This document shows, piece after piece, positions 49,127 through 57,474 of a stretch of 64,000 bases of DNA; within the stretch, counting starts at the first letter, position 1, and each line of letters opens with the position of its first letter. The DNA lies in contig JANQLV010000005.1 of the NCBI GenBank assembly GCA_028280415.1, positions 62,001-126,000 of the forward strand. Direction: 5' to 3'. The position numbers were made by a program, and so were the translations under genes. The DNA is from Saprospiraceae bacterium (lineage in GTDB: Bacteria > Bacteroidota > Bacteroidia > Chitinophagales > Saprospiraceae). The notes under the pieces are model-generated. The model searched no databases. It saw only the letters and a list, made by a program, of their open reading frames with translations, and was not told the DNA's origin.

Positions 49127-49394
49127 ATCTGTGAATCATTGTTTAATCCTTTTTTAAGATGCCGAAAATACAGTTTACCCCTATTGAAAACGGGCTTTAT
49201 TTTTAAAGTCAGCTAAAAATAAATCTAATGAATGTTAATCCTCAACTTTTTGGAAGCGATAGCTAACTGTTTATGGGTAAAAAACAGATACGGAAAAAGC
49301 ACTATTTGTACTTTGTTTAATACAGGGGCAACAGCTATTTCTTATAGAAATTGTATAAACGTCGAGCCTGAAAATGGTATGTCCTCATTTGTGC
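49127..49394. other. Intergenic region, no gene accepted
   Basis: Together with the following terminator this stretch covers about 350 bases. A plus-strand frame at 49232-49495 runs through the terminator into the end of the AGCS gene, has no recognisable product, and is not accepted. Nothing else is seen. Confidence 0.4.
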
Positions 49395-49432
49395 TAAATA
49401 AAAAACTCCGCAACAAATGCTGCGGAGTTTTT
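49395..49432 (-). terminator. Rho-independent terminator of the AGCS symporter gene
   Basis: A 12-bp stem (49401-49412 with 49421-49432) with CTCCGC has an 8-nt loop and T runs on both sides, so it could act in both directions. It lies 44 bases past the stop of the minus-strand gene. Confidence 0.9.
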
Positions 49433-49475
49433 CTTGGCTTTAAGAAAATATCAAAGCCAATTTCCTGTGAATTTA

Positions 49476-51314
49476 TTATTTCGAAAGACCAATAGCATTG
49501 AGGTATTTGCCAAGTTCCTCCCTGACTTTCGGGAAAAGGAAGAATAGTCCGATCATATTCGGAAATACCAGCGCCAGGATCATGGCATCGGAAAACTTAA
49601 TTACTGCGTCTAGGGTTGCAGAAGCTCCGATAATCACAAAAAGACAGAAAAGGATTTTGTACGATAAATCTGCCCCTTTTGACCTGCCAAATAAATACTT
49701 CCAGGACTGCAAGCCGTAGTAAGACCAGGAAATCATCGTGGAAAATGCAAAAAGTACAATGGCGATTGTCAGAATGTATTTGAACCAGGGCAAGGTGCTT
49801 TCAAAAGCCATGGAAGTCAGGCCTACACCTCCGACCCATTGTCCGGTTTCATTGATAAATACATTGCTATTTGCAGAATCTCCATAATCAAATACGCCTC
49901 CCATATTGAAGAAAATAATTACTAAAGCCGTCATGGTACAAATCACTACAGTATCAATGAAAGGTTCCAATAAAGCTACAACTCCTTCCGAAGCGGGATA
50001 CTTTGTTTTTACTGCTGAGTGTGCAATGGCGGCAGAACCGGCTCCTGCTTCATTGGAGAAGGCCGCTCTTTGAAAACCAACGATCAAAGCACCGATCAAA
50101 CCACCGAGTCCGGCAACTGGTGTAAATGCACCGGAGAAGATCATACCGAAAGCATCTCCGATATAACTGATATTTGCACCAATGATGATAAGACAGGCTA
50201 ATACATAAATTGCTGCCATGAATGGAACGATCTTTTCCGTTACATTGGCAATCCGTTTGATCCCACCAATAATTACAATAGCTACTAAAAAAGCCATGAT
50301 GACGCCAATGACGAAACCACTGGAACCACTGTTGAGACTAAGCATACCGGAGATTTGCTGTGCAGCCTGGTTAGATTGGAACATATTACCACCTCCGAAT
50401 GATGCACCGATGCAAAAGACAGCAAACATAATGGCGAGGATTTTCCCCAGTGTTGTCATGCCACTGGCTTTGAGTCCTCTGGAAAGATAGTACATAGGAC
50501 CGCCATAAACCGTACCCTTGGCATCTACATCTCTGTACTTTACTCCAAGTGTACATTCTACAAACTTGGTGGACATGCCCAATAATCCACAGACAATCAT
50601 CCAAAAAGTAGCTCCCGGGCCTCCAACTGCAATAGCAACGGCAACGCCGGCAATATTACCCAAGCCAACCGTACCGGATACGGCTGTTGCCAGTGCCTGG
50701 AAATGACTAACTTCTCCTTCTTTTCCTTCCAGCCGGATGGTATCTACGATATCTCCTTCTACTACGTTTAAAGTATCAGTGGTTACGGGTTCTGCTCCTT
50801 CCTCTATATCATCGTATTTTCCTCTTACGACATTAATTGCAAGCGGGAATTTTCGAATATTTATAAAACCGAAAACGATAGTGAAAAATAAAGCCCCCAG
50901 TACCAGTAGAATCACCACAATAGGTAAAGCGCCACCTTGTTTTTCTGCTTTATCGACATAGGGCAGGGCAGTGACATCTGCTAAAAATTTATTCAGATTT
51001 GATTGATCAGTTACTCCTATCGAAAAAGTATTGGAACCGGTTAGCCGATTAAACTGTCTGTATCCGGCGGATTTAATCAAAGCTTCGAGCGCACTCATAT
51101 TCGCTAAAGTATCATTGAGGGTAATGTCTACTTTATCTTTCTTGGTGTAAGGAATACCTGTCAGTACAAATCCTTCCCACCAATCTGCTTTTGGTGCAAA
51201 CCAGTCATTAATTCTGTCATCGAGTCCCTTGCTATCCGTTGAATTATCTTGCGAAAATCCTATAAAAGGAATGATTAAGATGAGTAAAAAAAAGAGTAGC
51301 GATCTTTGATTCAT
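49476..51314 (-). CDS. AGCS-family sodium/alanine symporter with exported N-terminal domain
   Basis: ATG 51314 opens a signal-like segment MNQRSLLFFLLILIIPFIGFSQ; a longer frame upstream adds 17 unlikely residues. Of 612 residues, about 23-130 form an extracytoplasmic domain before a membrane segment (about 130-155). The AGCS core spans about 205-612. It has GTVGLGNIAGVAVAIAVGGPG, the family signature, plus VYGGPMYYLSRG and AFSNEAGAGSAAIAHSAVKT. Members import alanine or glycine with sodium and are usually 450-550 residues without such an N-terminal domain. The gene lies 166 bases from the UbiD-family gene on the same strand, and no functional link is evident. Confidence 0.9.
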   Translation of the reverse strand: MNQRSLLFFLLILIIPFIGFSQDNSTDSKGLDDRINDWFAPKADWWEGFVLTGIPYTKKDKVDITLNDTLANMSALEALIKSAGYRQFNRLTGSNTFSIGVTDQSNLNKFLADVTALPYVDKAEKQGGALPIVVILLVLGALFFTIVFGFINIRKFPLAINVVRGKYDDIEEGAEPVTTDTLNVVEGDIVDTIRLEGKEGEVSHFQALATAVSGTVGLGNIAGVAVAIAVGGPGATFWMIVCGLLGMSTKFVECTLGVKYRDVDAKGTVYGGPMYYLSRGLKASGMTTLGKILAIMFAVFCIGASFGGGNMFQSNQAAQQISGMLSLNSGSSGFVIGVIMAFLVAIVIIGGIKRIANVTEKIVPFMAAIYVLACLIIIGANISYIGDAFGMIFSGAFTPVAGLGGLIGALIVGFQRAAFSNEAGAGSAAIAHSAVKTKYPASEGVVALLEPFIDTVVICTMTALVIIFFNMGGVFDYGDSANSNVFINETGQWVGGVGLTSMAFESTLPWFKYILTIAIVLFAFSTMISWSYYGLQSWKYLFGRSKGADLSYKILFCLFVIIGASATLDAVIKFSDAMILALVFPNMIGLFFLFPKVREELGKYLNAIGLSK

Positions 51315-51480
51315 ATGTTTCTCGTTTAGTTTGAAATTTGTAGTCGAAACCGTTAAGGTATCCACTTATTTTTATTTACCCAAAAATCAAGCTGTAAAAA
51401 TCTTAGAATAGCAGTCGCTATAGCTGAAAAACTTTAGCGTATGAGATTCCCGGTGACCTGCAGACTTAAGTGTTGAATGA

Positions 51481-53307
51481 TTAAGAGGTAGTATAATTGT
51501 ACCGTTCCAGCAACTGATCTACCTTCCTGCTCACTTCTGAATCCTGAATCAAAGGAGGTGCATGATGGGGTTTGATACGAGCATCGATAATCAAAGCTCC
51601 TTCGCAACCCCAATGCTTAAATTCGGTGAAGCTTTTAACTCCATAAATATCGTGGGATGGATTGGCCCGGGTATAGGTTACCCATAAATAATTATTCAGA
51701 TTTTCGGCAACAAAAGCACTATCGTCGACCACCAGGATAAGCGGTATTTGTTCGAGCCTGAACCCTTCCAGATGATTGGCTAATTTTTCGATCTGTTTAC
51801 TACCACTCTGTTGACCAGTGAAAGCGGGACCATTAATTGCCATTATTCCTTTGAGCGGGAAAGCTGGATTTGAAAAGCCTTCTGGTAAATTAAAATCTTC
51901 GGGTACTTCGGTTGCAAGTTTCCGCAATTCCGGACCATAACAGGCAATAATTACTTTTGATCCTGCATTCCAGCCTGTACCACTGTAATCAAGCGTATCT
52001 ATGGTGGTTTTAGTTTGAAAATGCAGGTCTCTGCGCCAATCTACTCTTTTCAAAAGATGTTCGAAAAAATATGGAATATCATGGCAGTTGAGATGAGCAT
52101 CATCATTCTGAGCAGCAATGAATAAAAACTTTGCCAAGGAGGTTTGTCCCGTCCCGAGAATATTATTGGCCTGGATCAGAATTTCTTCCGGTACTTTATC
52201 CCGGAAGGGCATATATCTTTCACTTCCGACGGCCAGTAACAAGGGGTGAACCCCCGCAGCGTCAACGGCATTGATTTCTTTAATGCCGGGAAAAACCTGA
52301 GGGGTTAGCTTTTCGACAATCTGATGAATTAAATAACCAAAACTGGAATCTTCCTGTGGGGGCCTGCCCACCACCGAAAAATGCCAGACGGCATCCTTTC
52401 TGTGATAGACTTTGTCCACTTTCATTACCGGGAAATCGTGTTGCAAACTATAATATCCCAGGTGATCACCGAAGGGGCCCTCAGGTTTCTTAAAGTTCTT
52501 GACAATCGTTCCGGTAATGACAAAATCCGCATCCGAAGAAAGGTAATGGCCATTGCGGGTCGTATAGCGAAAACGGCGACCACCAAGCATCCCGGCAAAG
52601 GTCAATTCGGAGATTCCTTCGGGCAGTGGCATGATCGCCGCAAAAGCATGTGAAGGAGGCCCTCCAACAAAGATCGAACACCTAAAGGGGGCATCACTAT
52701 TATTATATTGAGTATGATGAACACCGATACCTCTATGCAATTGATAGTGTAAGCCAATTTCTTCGTTTGGAATATATTCATTACCCGAAAGTTGAATACG
52801 GTACATTCCAATATTGGATTGCATAATATTTTTTTCTCCCGGAGGCATAGTAAATACCTGGGGCAGTGTAATAAATGCTCCGCCATCCATCGGCCAGCTT
52901 ACAACCTGCGGCAGTTGATCGATAGTGGTTTCCTGATAAGTTACCGGCACTTTAAAACGGCTTTTCATCGGGAGCGCAGTCAATGCGGTAAAAGGGGCTG
53001 ACAGATACCGGAAAGGATTTTTAAAAAAATTACCGGGATCAGCTTTTAATTCTATGACTTTCTGAACTTTGTCAATGGTCTTTCGAAATAAAAAATCGGT
53101 TCTTTGAAAGGTTCCATATATATTTGAAACGGCCGGGAAAGGACTGCCTTTGACTTTTTCAAAAAAGATAGCCGGCCCTTCTGCATCAAATATTCTTCTG
53201 TGAATTTCAGCCATTTCCAGATTGGGATCGACCACTTCCTTTATTCTAATCAAATGTCCATGCTTTTCCAAATCACGAACACAATCCATCATGCTTTTAT
53301 AGGCCAT
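51481..53307 (-). CDS. UbiD-family decarboxylase
   Basis: This 608-residue cytosolic protein of the UbiD family uses prenylated FMN to decarboxylate aromatic or unsaturated acids. The conserved segment KPEGPFGDHLGYYSLQ (about residues 273-288) carries the Glu and Asp of the catalytic network. SNIYGTFQR, the LPQVVSWPMDGGAFITLP stretch and the C-terminal GCEGALIIDAR are also family features. The length is above that of E. coli UbiD (about 497), matching the longer group found in menaquinone-making bacteria. A role in menaquinone synthesis fits a Bacteroidota host that uses alternative complex III, but this is inference. No UbiX-type flavin prenyltransferase is in the window. Confidence 0.88.
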   Translation of the reverse strand: MAYKSMMDCVRDLEKHGHLIRIKEVVDPNLEMAEIHRRIFDAEGPAIFFEKVKGSPFPAVSNIYGTFQRTDFLFRKTIDKVQKVIELKADPGNFFKNPFRYLSAPFTALTALPMKSRFKVPVTYQETTIDQLPQVVSWPMDGGAFITLPQVFTMPPGEKNIMQSNIGMYRIQLSGNEYIPNEEIGLHYQLHRGIGVHHTQYNNSDAPFRCSIFVGGPPSHAFAAIMPLPEGISELTFAGMLGGRRFRYTTRNGHYLSSDADFVITGTIVKNFKKPEGPFGDHLGYYSLQHDFPVMKVDKVYHRKDAVWHFSVVGRPPQEDSSFGYLIHQIVEKLTPQVFPGIKEINAVDAAGVHPLLLAVGSERYMPFRDKVPEEILIQANNILGTGQTSLAKFLFIAAQNDDAHLNCHDIPYFFEHLLKRVDWRRDLHFQTKTTIDTLDYSGTGWNAGSKVIIACYGPELRKLATEVPEDFNLPEGFSNPAFPLKGIMAINGPAFTGQQSGSKQIEKLANHLEGFRLEQIPLILVVDDSAFVAENLNNYLWVTYTRANPSHDIYGVKSFTEFKHWGCEGALIIDARIKPHHAPPLIQDSEVSRKVDQLLERYNYTTS

Positions 53308-53786
53308 GTTTAGGTTTTTAATTCTTTAACTGAAAGGGCAATATAGGGACTTGATTCCATTTTTAAGACCTCTTCTCCTTTAAAAGAATCTCCCTCGTGT
53401 ATTATTTGCCCGTTAAAGAGATGTATACTTTTATATTCCTAACCAAAAATCAGAATCATTGTTTTTGAAAATAAGAGAACCTGTCTAAAATTATTGATGG
53501 GTCTGCGAAAACATCTTTGAGGCAATAGTGATAGGGATAAGAGGGATGCTGGTATTTTTTATACACAAAAGCGCGATTAATTTTTTTACACGAAAATATT
53601 TTACAGTAAATTTGTGATTACATAGTCAAAATGAAATAAGTGATTTGGAATTTTATTGAAAGGTTTTCAAACAATAGATTCACGCTGAACCTTGTTTCGA
53701 GAATGGGAAGACAAAGAAAGTAATTTAATTTTCCTAAGCTCTTTCCCGTAGTACTAATTTTTATTAAAAATATTAATGAATTTCAA
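53308..53786. other. Intergenic region with candidate thyA promoter
   Basis: About 480 bases separate the divergent UbiD-family and thyA genes. TAAATTTG (53607-53614) fits a -7 element for thyA with a T-rich run at the -33 place, giving a leader of about 165 bases. The 14-mer gaacctgtctaaaa (53477-53490) shares 13 bases with a palindromic site before actA (55843-55863). Confidence 0.35.
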
Positions 53787-54581
53787 ATGCGCCAATACCT
53801 GGATTTACTTCAACATATTTTAGACCATGGGACAGAAAAAAGCGATCGTACCGGTACGGGAACGATAAGTGTTTTTGGATATCAAATGAGGTTTGATTTA
53901 AGTGAGGGATTTCCGATGGTGACCACTAAAAAACTGCATCTGAAATCCATTATTTACGAGTTATTATGGTTTTTGAAAGGCGATACTAATGTGAAGTATC
54001 TGCAAGATAATGGAGTGAGAATCTGGAACGAATGGGCAGATGAAAAAGGAAATCTTGGTCCTGTTTATGGAAAGCAGTGGAGGAGTTGGGAAAAAGCCAA
54101 TGGAGAAGTAGTAGATCAAATTGCCAGGGCCGTTGATTTGATTAAGAATAATCCGGATTCGAGAAGAATTTTGGTAAATGCATGGAATGTTGGAGAGATT
54201 GATGAAATGGCTTTGACCCCTTGTCATTGTTTATTTCAATTCTATGTTTCCGATGGTAAATTATCCTGCCAGCTTTATCAAAGATCTGCGGATAGTTTTC
54301 TGGGAGTACCATTTAATATTGCTTCCTATGCCTTGCTTACCATGATGATGGCTCAGGTATGTGAGCTCGAACCCGGTGAATTTATTCATACTATTGGTGA
54401 TGCACATCTTTATACCAATCATCTGGAGCAAACAATGCTGCAATTGAGCCGAAAACCTTTTCCTTTACCTAAAATGAAGATCAATCCAGCGGTTAAATCA
54501 ATATTTGATTATCAGTTTGAAGACTTCGAATTAATTGATTATCAGGCTCATCCACACATAAAAGCGCAGGTTTCAGTATAA
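53787..54581 (+). CDS. thyA: Thymidylate synthase
   Basis: ThyA methylates dUMP to dTMP with 5,10-methylenetetrahydrofolate. Its 264 residues match the E. coli enzyme length. The start is [25 protein letters not shown], with the phosphate-binding arginine in [34 protein letters not shown] and [11 protein letters not shown] follow. The nucleophile cysteine is in [11 protein letters not shown] at about residue 146. [20 protein letters not shown] and the C-terminal AxxHPHIKAxxxV complete the family pattern. It stands alone between long non-coding stretches. Confidence 0.97.
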   Translation: MRQYLDLLQHILDHGTEKSDRTGTGTISVFGYQMRFDLSEGFPMVTTKKLHLKSIIYELLWFLKGDTNVKYLQDNGVRIWNEWADEKGNLGPVYGKQWRSWEKANGEVVDQIARAVDLIKNNPDSRRILVNAWNVGEIDEMALTPCHCLFQFYVSDGKLSCQLYQRSADSFLGVPFNIASYALLTMMMAQVCELEPGEFIHTIGDAHLYTNHLEQTMLQLSRKPFPLPKMKINPAVKSIFDYQFEDFELIDYQAHPHIKAQVSV

Positions 54582-55314
54582 AATTTTCCTGTTTAGCTAA
54601 CTTATAGTTTACATTACAGCAATTTTTTCTTAACTTTAGGATGCACCCATCTTATGTGATTATAATGTCACTTCCCAAATAAATCGGTTTCATCAATTTT
54701 TAATTGATTAAAACTTTTCTGAGGATGATTGAAATCATTGCTGTAATATTATTGGTATGGGTACTTTCTGAGAAAACGGAAGGCTTTATCACAGACTAAC
54801 AGAGTACAAGAAAAAATTATTAAATGGAAAACGTTGAGTACGATATCAAACTGTACTCTAATGTTTGAGTATGTTCCTGCCTGTGTAACTTTTCTTTATA
54901 CCAGCACTTCATTTTTATCTATAAATCAGGGTATCATATACTCTGATACAAAGTAATTCTTCAAGGTTCGCAGTTCATCTTGAATCCAGATTATGAAATT
55001 GTGTAAGTCATAATTTCCTGTCAGAGGGCAGATTCACCGCTGCAAAATGTTTCATAATAAGGGGCAGATATTCAAAAATGCCGTCTATTTATCAAAAAGT
55101 GTTAAACGTTTATGATTGATAAATAAAATAGTAGCCATTCCTCGTTTTTTCTTCGTTATATTGGAAAATTGTTGACAACTAACTCCTGATAGTTTTGAAT
55201 CTTTATATCGGGGGTAGCTTAGAGCAAAAATGATCGAGAATTCCTTTGGGACGAGCCTGGCTATATCATATTAGCAGGGACGAGCTTTTTTGTCTAAGAT
55301 TTAAAAAGTGAAAT
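54582..55314. other. Long non-coding stretch before the ACP-like gene
   Basis: This is about 730 bases. An 11-bp inverted repeat ATTACAGCAAT (54613-54623) / ATTGCTGTAAT (54737-54747) flanks the first part. Only very short frames are open, for example 24 codons at 54725-54799 with a hydrophobic peptide. TAGTTTTG (55190-55197) is a possible -7 box for the ACP-like gene. The 9-mer gggacgagc occurs twice in its leader (55248-55256 and 55276-55284). I see no known riboswitch fold. Confidence 0.35.
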
Positions 55315-55560
55315 ATGAATTTAAAGGAAAACGTAATTAACGTGGTAAGCTGGGTAACCAAAATCAATCCTCAACACATTTGTATGACTACCAGCTTGCA
55401 AGATGACCTCCATCTTGATGAAATTGACAAAATGAGTATCATCCTGGAACTGGAAAAATGGTTCAATATTGAGTTGACTGCCAAAGAAGTTGATCAGATT
55501 GAAACGGTAAAGGATATGTGGGATTGTATAAACAAATATCAAAGCAGATACGCCGCCTGA
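55315..55560 (+). CDS. Acyl-carrier-protein-like, phosphopantetheine serine missing
   Basis: This 81-residue protein has the four-helix ACP pattern: an N-terminal helix ENVINVVSWVTKI, LQDDLHLDEIDKMSIILELE for loop 1 and helix II, FNIELTAKEVDQI, and ETVKDMWDCINKY. In true ACPs helix II starts DSL, with the serine carrying 4'-phosphopantetheine. Here the bases read gat gaa att, so the residue is Glu (DEI) and the nearest Ser is several residues later. It cannot be loaded in the usual way. It is isolated, with long non-coding flanks and no fatty acid or polyketide genes nearby. A regulatory or scaffold role is possible, but this is not shown by the sequence. Confidence 0.75.
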   Translation: MNLKENVINVVSWVTKINPQHICMTTSLQDDLHLDEIDKMSIILELEKWFNIELTAKEVDQIETVKDMWDCINKYQSRYAA

Positions 55561-55638
55561 TTAAAAGCAATCTGTGAAAACTAAATACAAGTACTACCAT
55601 CTCTTTTTGATTCTCTAAATTATACTCAAATTCTTGTC

Positions 55639-55691
55639 ACAGATTAAGGTTTGGGCCTTGTGCAAAGTACCAGCCTTTGTGGATAATCTGT
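55639..55691 (+). ncRNA. Possible structured element after the ACP-like gene
   Basis: The outer arms ACAGATTA (55639-55646) and TAATCTGT (55684-55691) pair perfectly over 8 bp. Between them AGG/CCT and CAAAG/CTTTG (55663-55667 with 55675-55679) can form two short inner hairpins, giving a three-way junction. A moderately T-rich stretch follows. It could be a 3'-end structure of the ACP-like transcript. Confidence 0.25.
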
Positions 55692-55842
55692 ATTATCATT
55701 TTTATAAAAATAAAATTGATATTTATTTCTTTTTTAATATCATAAAAAGATCAATTTATACGTTTAATACTCGTATAATTGGCTTTTGCTGATTTTTTTT
55801 GCTTTAGTTCTACAACTAAAAAAAACAGATTTTCTTTCCGAT

Positions 55843-55915
55843 TATTTAGAACCTGTCTAAATAGTATTAGCCTTTAAATTAATATTGGTAATAATGGGAT
55901 TGAATTGTATTTTTG
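55843..55915 (+). promoter_or_regulatory. Candidate act-operon promoter with upstream palindrome
   Basis: TATTTTTG (55908-55915) matches the -7 consensus. ATTG (55884-55887) with a 20-base spacer matches three of four -33 bases. The start site would be near 55921, 67 bases before actA. The inverted repeat TATTTAGA-acctg-TCTAAATA (55843-55863) lies at about -60 to -80, the usual place for an activator site. Confidence 0.5.
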
Positions 55916-55988
55916 CGATGACAAAAATATGACATAAAAAGTTTATGTCTTCTCTTTAATAATTTGTACATACTAAAGTCAAAAAATA

Positions 55989-57407
55989 ATGATATATAGA
56001 TCGTTGGTTTCCAGGCTTTTTTTACTCCTGTGTTTTACTTTTTTAGCAACCAATACCATACTGGCGGATGAGGTTGCAGATCAGGGGAAGGCCTTGTTCA
56101 AAGCGAACTGTGCATCCTGTCACAATAAGAACATGATCGATGATATGACCGGTCCGGCACTCGGTGGTACTAACGAGAGATGGGAAGGTCGTGAAGAGTT
56201 GCTCTACGAGTGGATCAGAAATTCATCTGCAGTTATCGCTTCTGGTGATCCTTATGCTGTAAGTATTTTTAACCAGTACAACAAATCTGTGATGACTTCC
56301 TTTCCCAATCTCACAGATGATGAAATCAACGCCTTATTAGTATATATACAAGGAGTTTATGACGGGACTTATGGTCCTAAAAAAGATGATTCAGGTACGA
56401 CTCCGGGAACTGCCACGGTAACTGAAAAAAGCGACAATACTTTTCTCTTTATTACCTTATTTATTATACTGGGTATCCTGGCCCTGGTTCTGGCTCGTAT
56501 TATTTCTAACCTTAACCGAATGGTTGACATTCGGGAAGGTAAAACCCCGGCTCCGCAGAAGACCTTATTGCAATCACTTACCAGCTCTAAGATTGTTGGG
56601 TTTATTATTTTCGCCCTGATCATCTTTGGAGGTTATACCACCGTGAACAATGCGATCAGTCTTGGCCGCCAGCAAGGGTATCAACCAACGCAGCCCATCA
56701 AGTTCTCCCACGTTACACACGCCGGATTAAATAAAATTGATTGCCAGTATTGTCACGATGGGGCTCGCAGAAGTAAACACTCCGTTATCCCTGCTGCCAA
56801 CACTTGTATGAATTGCCACTCTGCAGTAAAAAAAGGTTCTCAATACGGAACCGCTGAAATATCAAAAATATATGCTTCCATTGGATACAATCCTACCACC
56901 AGTACTTATATAGACAACTATGAGGATATGGCGGAAGAAGATATTGAGAAGATATTTAAAGAGTGGATCGGAGAGAATTATAAGAAAGACAATGAATTAA
57001 CCACTCTGGATAAAGAAGGAAATAAAGAGGTAGAACGTCAGTGGGATGGTATCAAGACTTCTTTGACAAATCCTACGAAAAGCAAAATCCAGGGACCAAT
57101 CGAATGGATTAGAATCCACAATCTTCCGGATCATGTTTATTTCAACCACGCTCAGCACGTTTCTGTTGGAAAACTCGAATGCCAGGAATGTCATGGCCCT
57201 GTTGAAAAAATGGAAGTAGTTGCTCAGCATTCTCCTCTGTCAATGGGCTGGTGTGTTAATTGCCACCGTGAGACAGAAGTGAAATTTTCAGATAATCCCT
57301 ATTATGAATCTTATCAAAAATACCACGATCAGTTCAAGAACGGGCAAAGAGATAAGGTTACTGTGGAAGATATTGGAGGTTTAGAGTGTCAAAAATGCCA
57401 CTATTAA
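55989..57407 (+). CDS. actA: Alternative complex III multihaem cytochrome c subunit ActA
   Basis: ActA relays electrons within alternative complex III (quinol to cytochrome c or oxidase). The 472 residues start with a signal peptide ending NTILA. A monohaem cytochrome c domain follows (CASCH at 41-45, with a probable Met ligand in SVMTSFP). Two membrane segments come next (about 150-172 and 198-216). The pentahaem part has CQYCH (252), CMNCH (273), CQECH (398), CVNCH (422) and CQKCH at the C-terminus. The ActA subunits characterised in other bacteria are described as pentahaem, so the N-terminal sixth haem is an extra domain. It is the first gene of the operon, 67 bases before actB. Confidence 0.9.
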   Translation: MIYRSLVSRLFLLLCFTFLATNTILADEVADQGKALFKANCASCHNKNMIDDMTGPALGGTNERWEGREELLYEWIRNSSAVIASGDPYAVSIFNQYNKSVMTSFPNLTDDEINALLVYIQGVYDGTYGPKKDDSGTTPGTATVTEKSDNTFLFITLFIILGILALVLARIISNLNRMVDIREGKTPAPQKTLLQSLTSSKIVGFIIFALIIFGGYTTVNNAISLGRQQGYQPTQPIKFSHVTHAGLNKIDCQYCHDGARRSKHSVIPAANTCMNCHSAVKKGSQYGTAEISKIYASIGYNPTTSTYIDNYEDMAEEDIEKIFKEWIGENYKKDNELTTLDKEGNKEVERQWDGIKTSLTNPTKSKIQGPIEWIRIHNLPDHVYFNHAQHVSVGKLECQECHGPVEKMEVVAQHSPLSMGWCVNCHRETEVKFSDNPYYESYQKYHDQFKNGQRDKVTVEDIGGLECQKCHY

Positions 57408-57474
57408 TATTATTATATATTATAAAGAATAGACTTAATCAGAACTAACATATTATTTATATCATAAAGTAGAT

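Larger units (their letters stand above)
55561..55988. other. Intergenic region before the act operon
   Basis: About 430 bases carry a foldable element (55639-55691), an AT-rich tract, an 8-bp inverted repeat and the candidate act promoter (55843-55915). No gene is apparent. Confidence 0.45.

Noticed and set aside
49232-49495. 87-codon plus-strand open frame between the S41 and AGCS genes
   Set aside because: It contains the strong bidirectional terminator of the AGCS gene and overlaps that gene's end in antisense; the product matches nothing.
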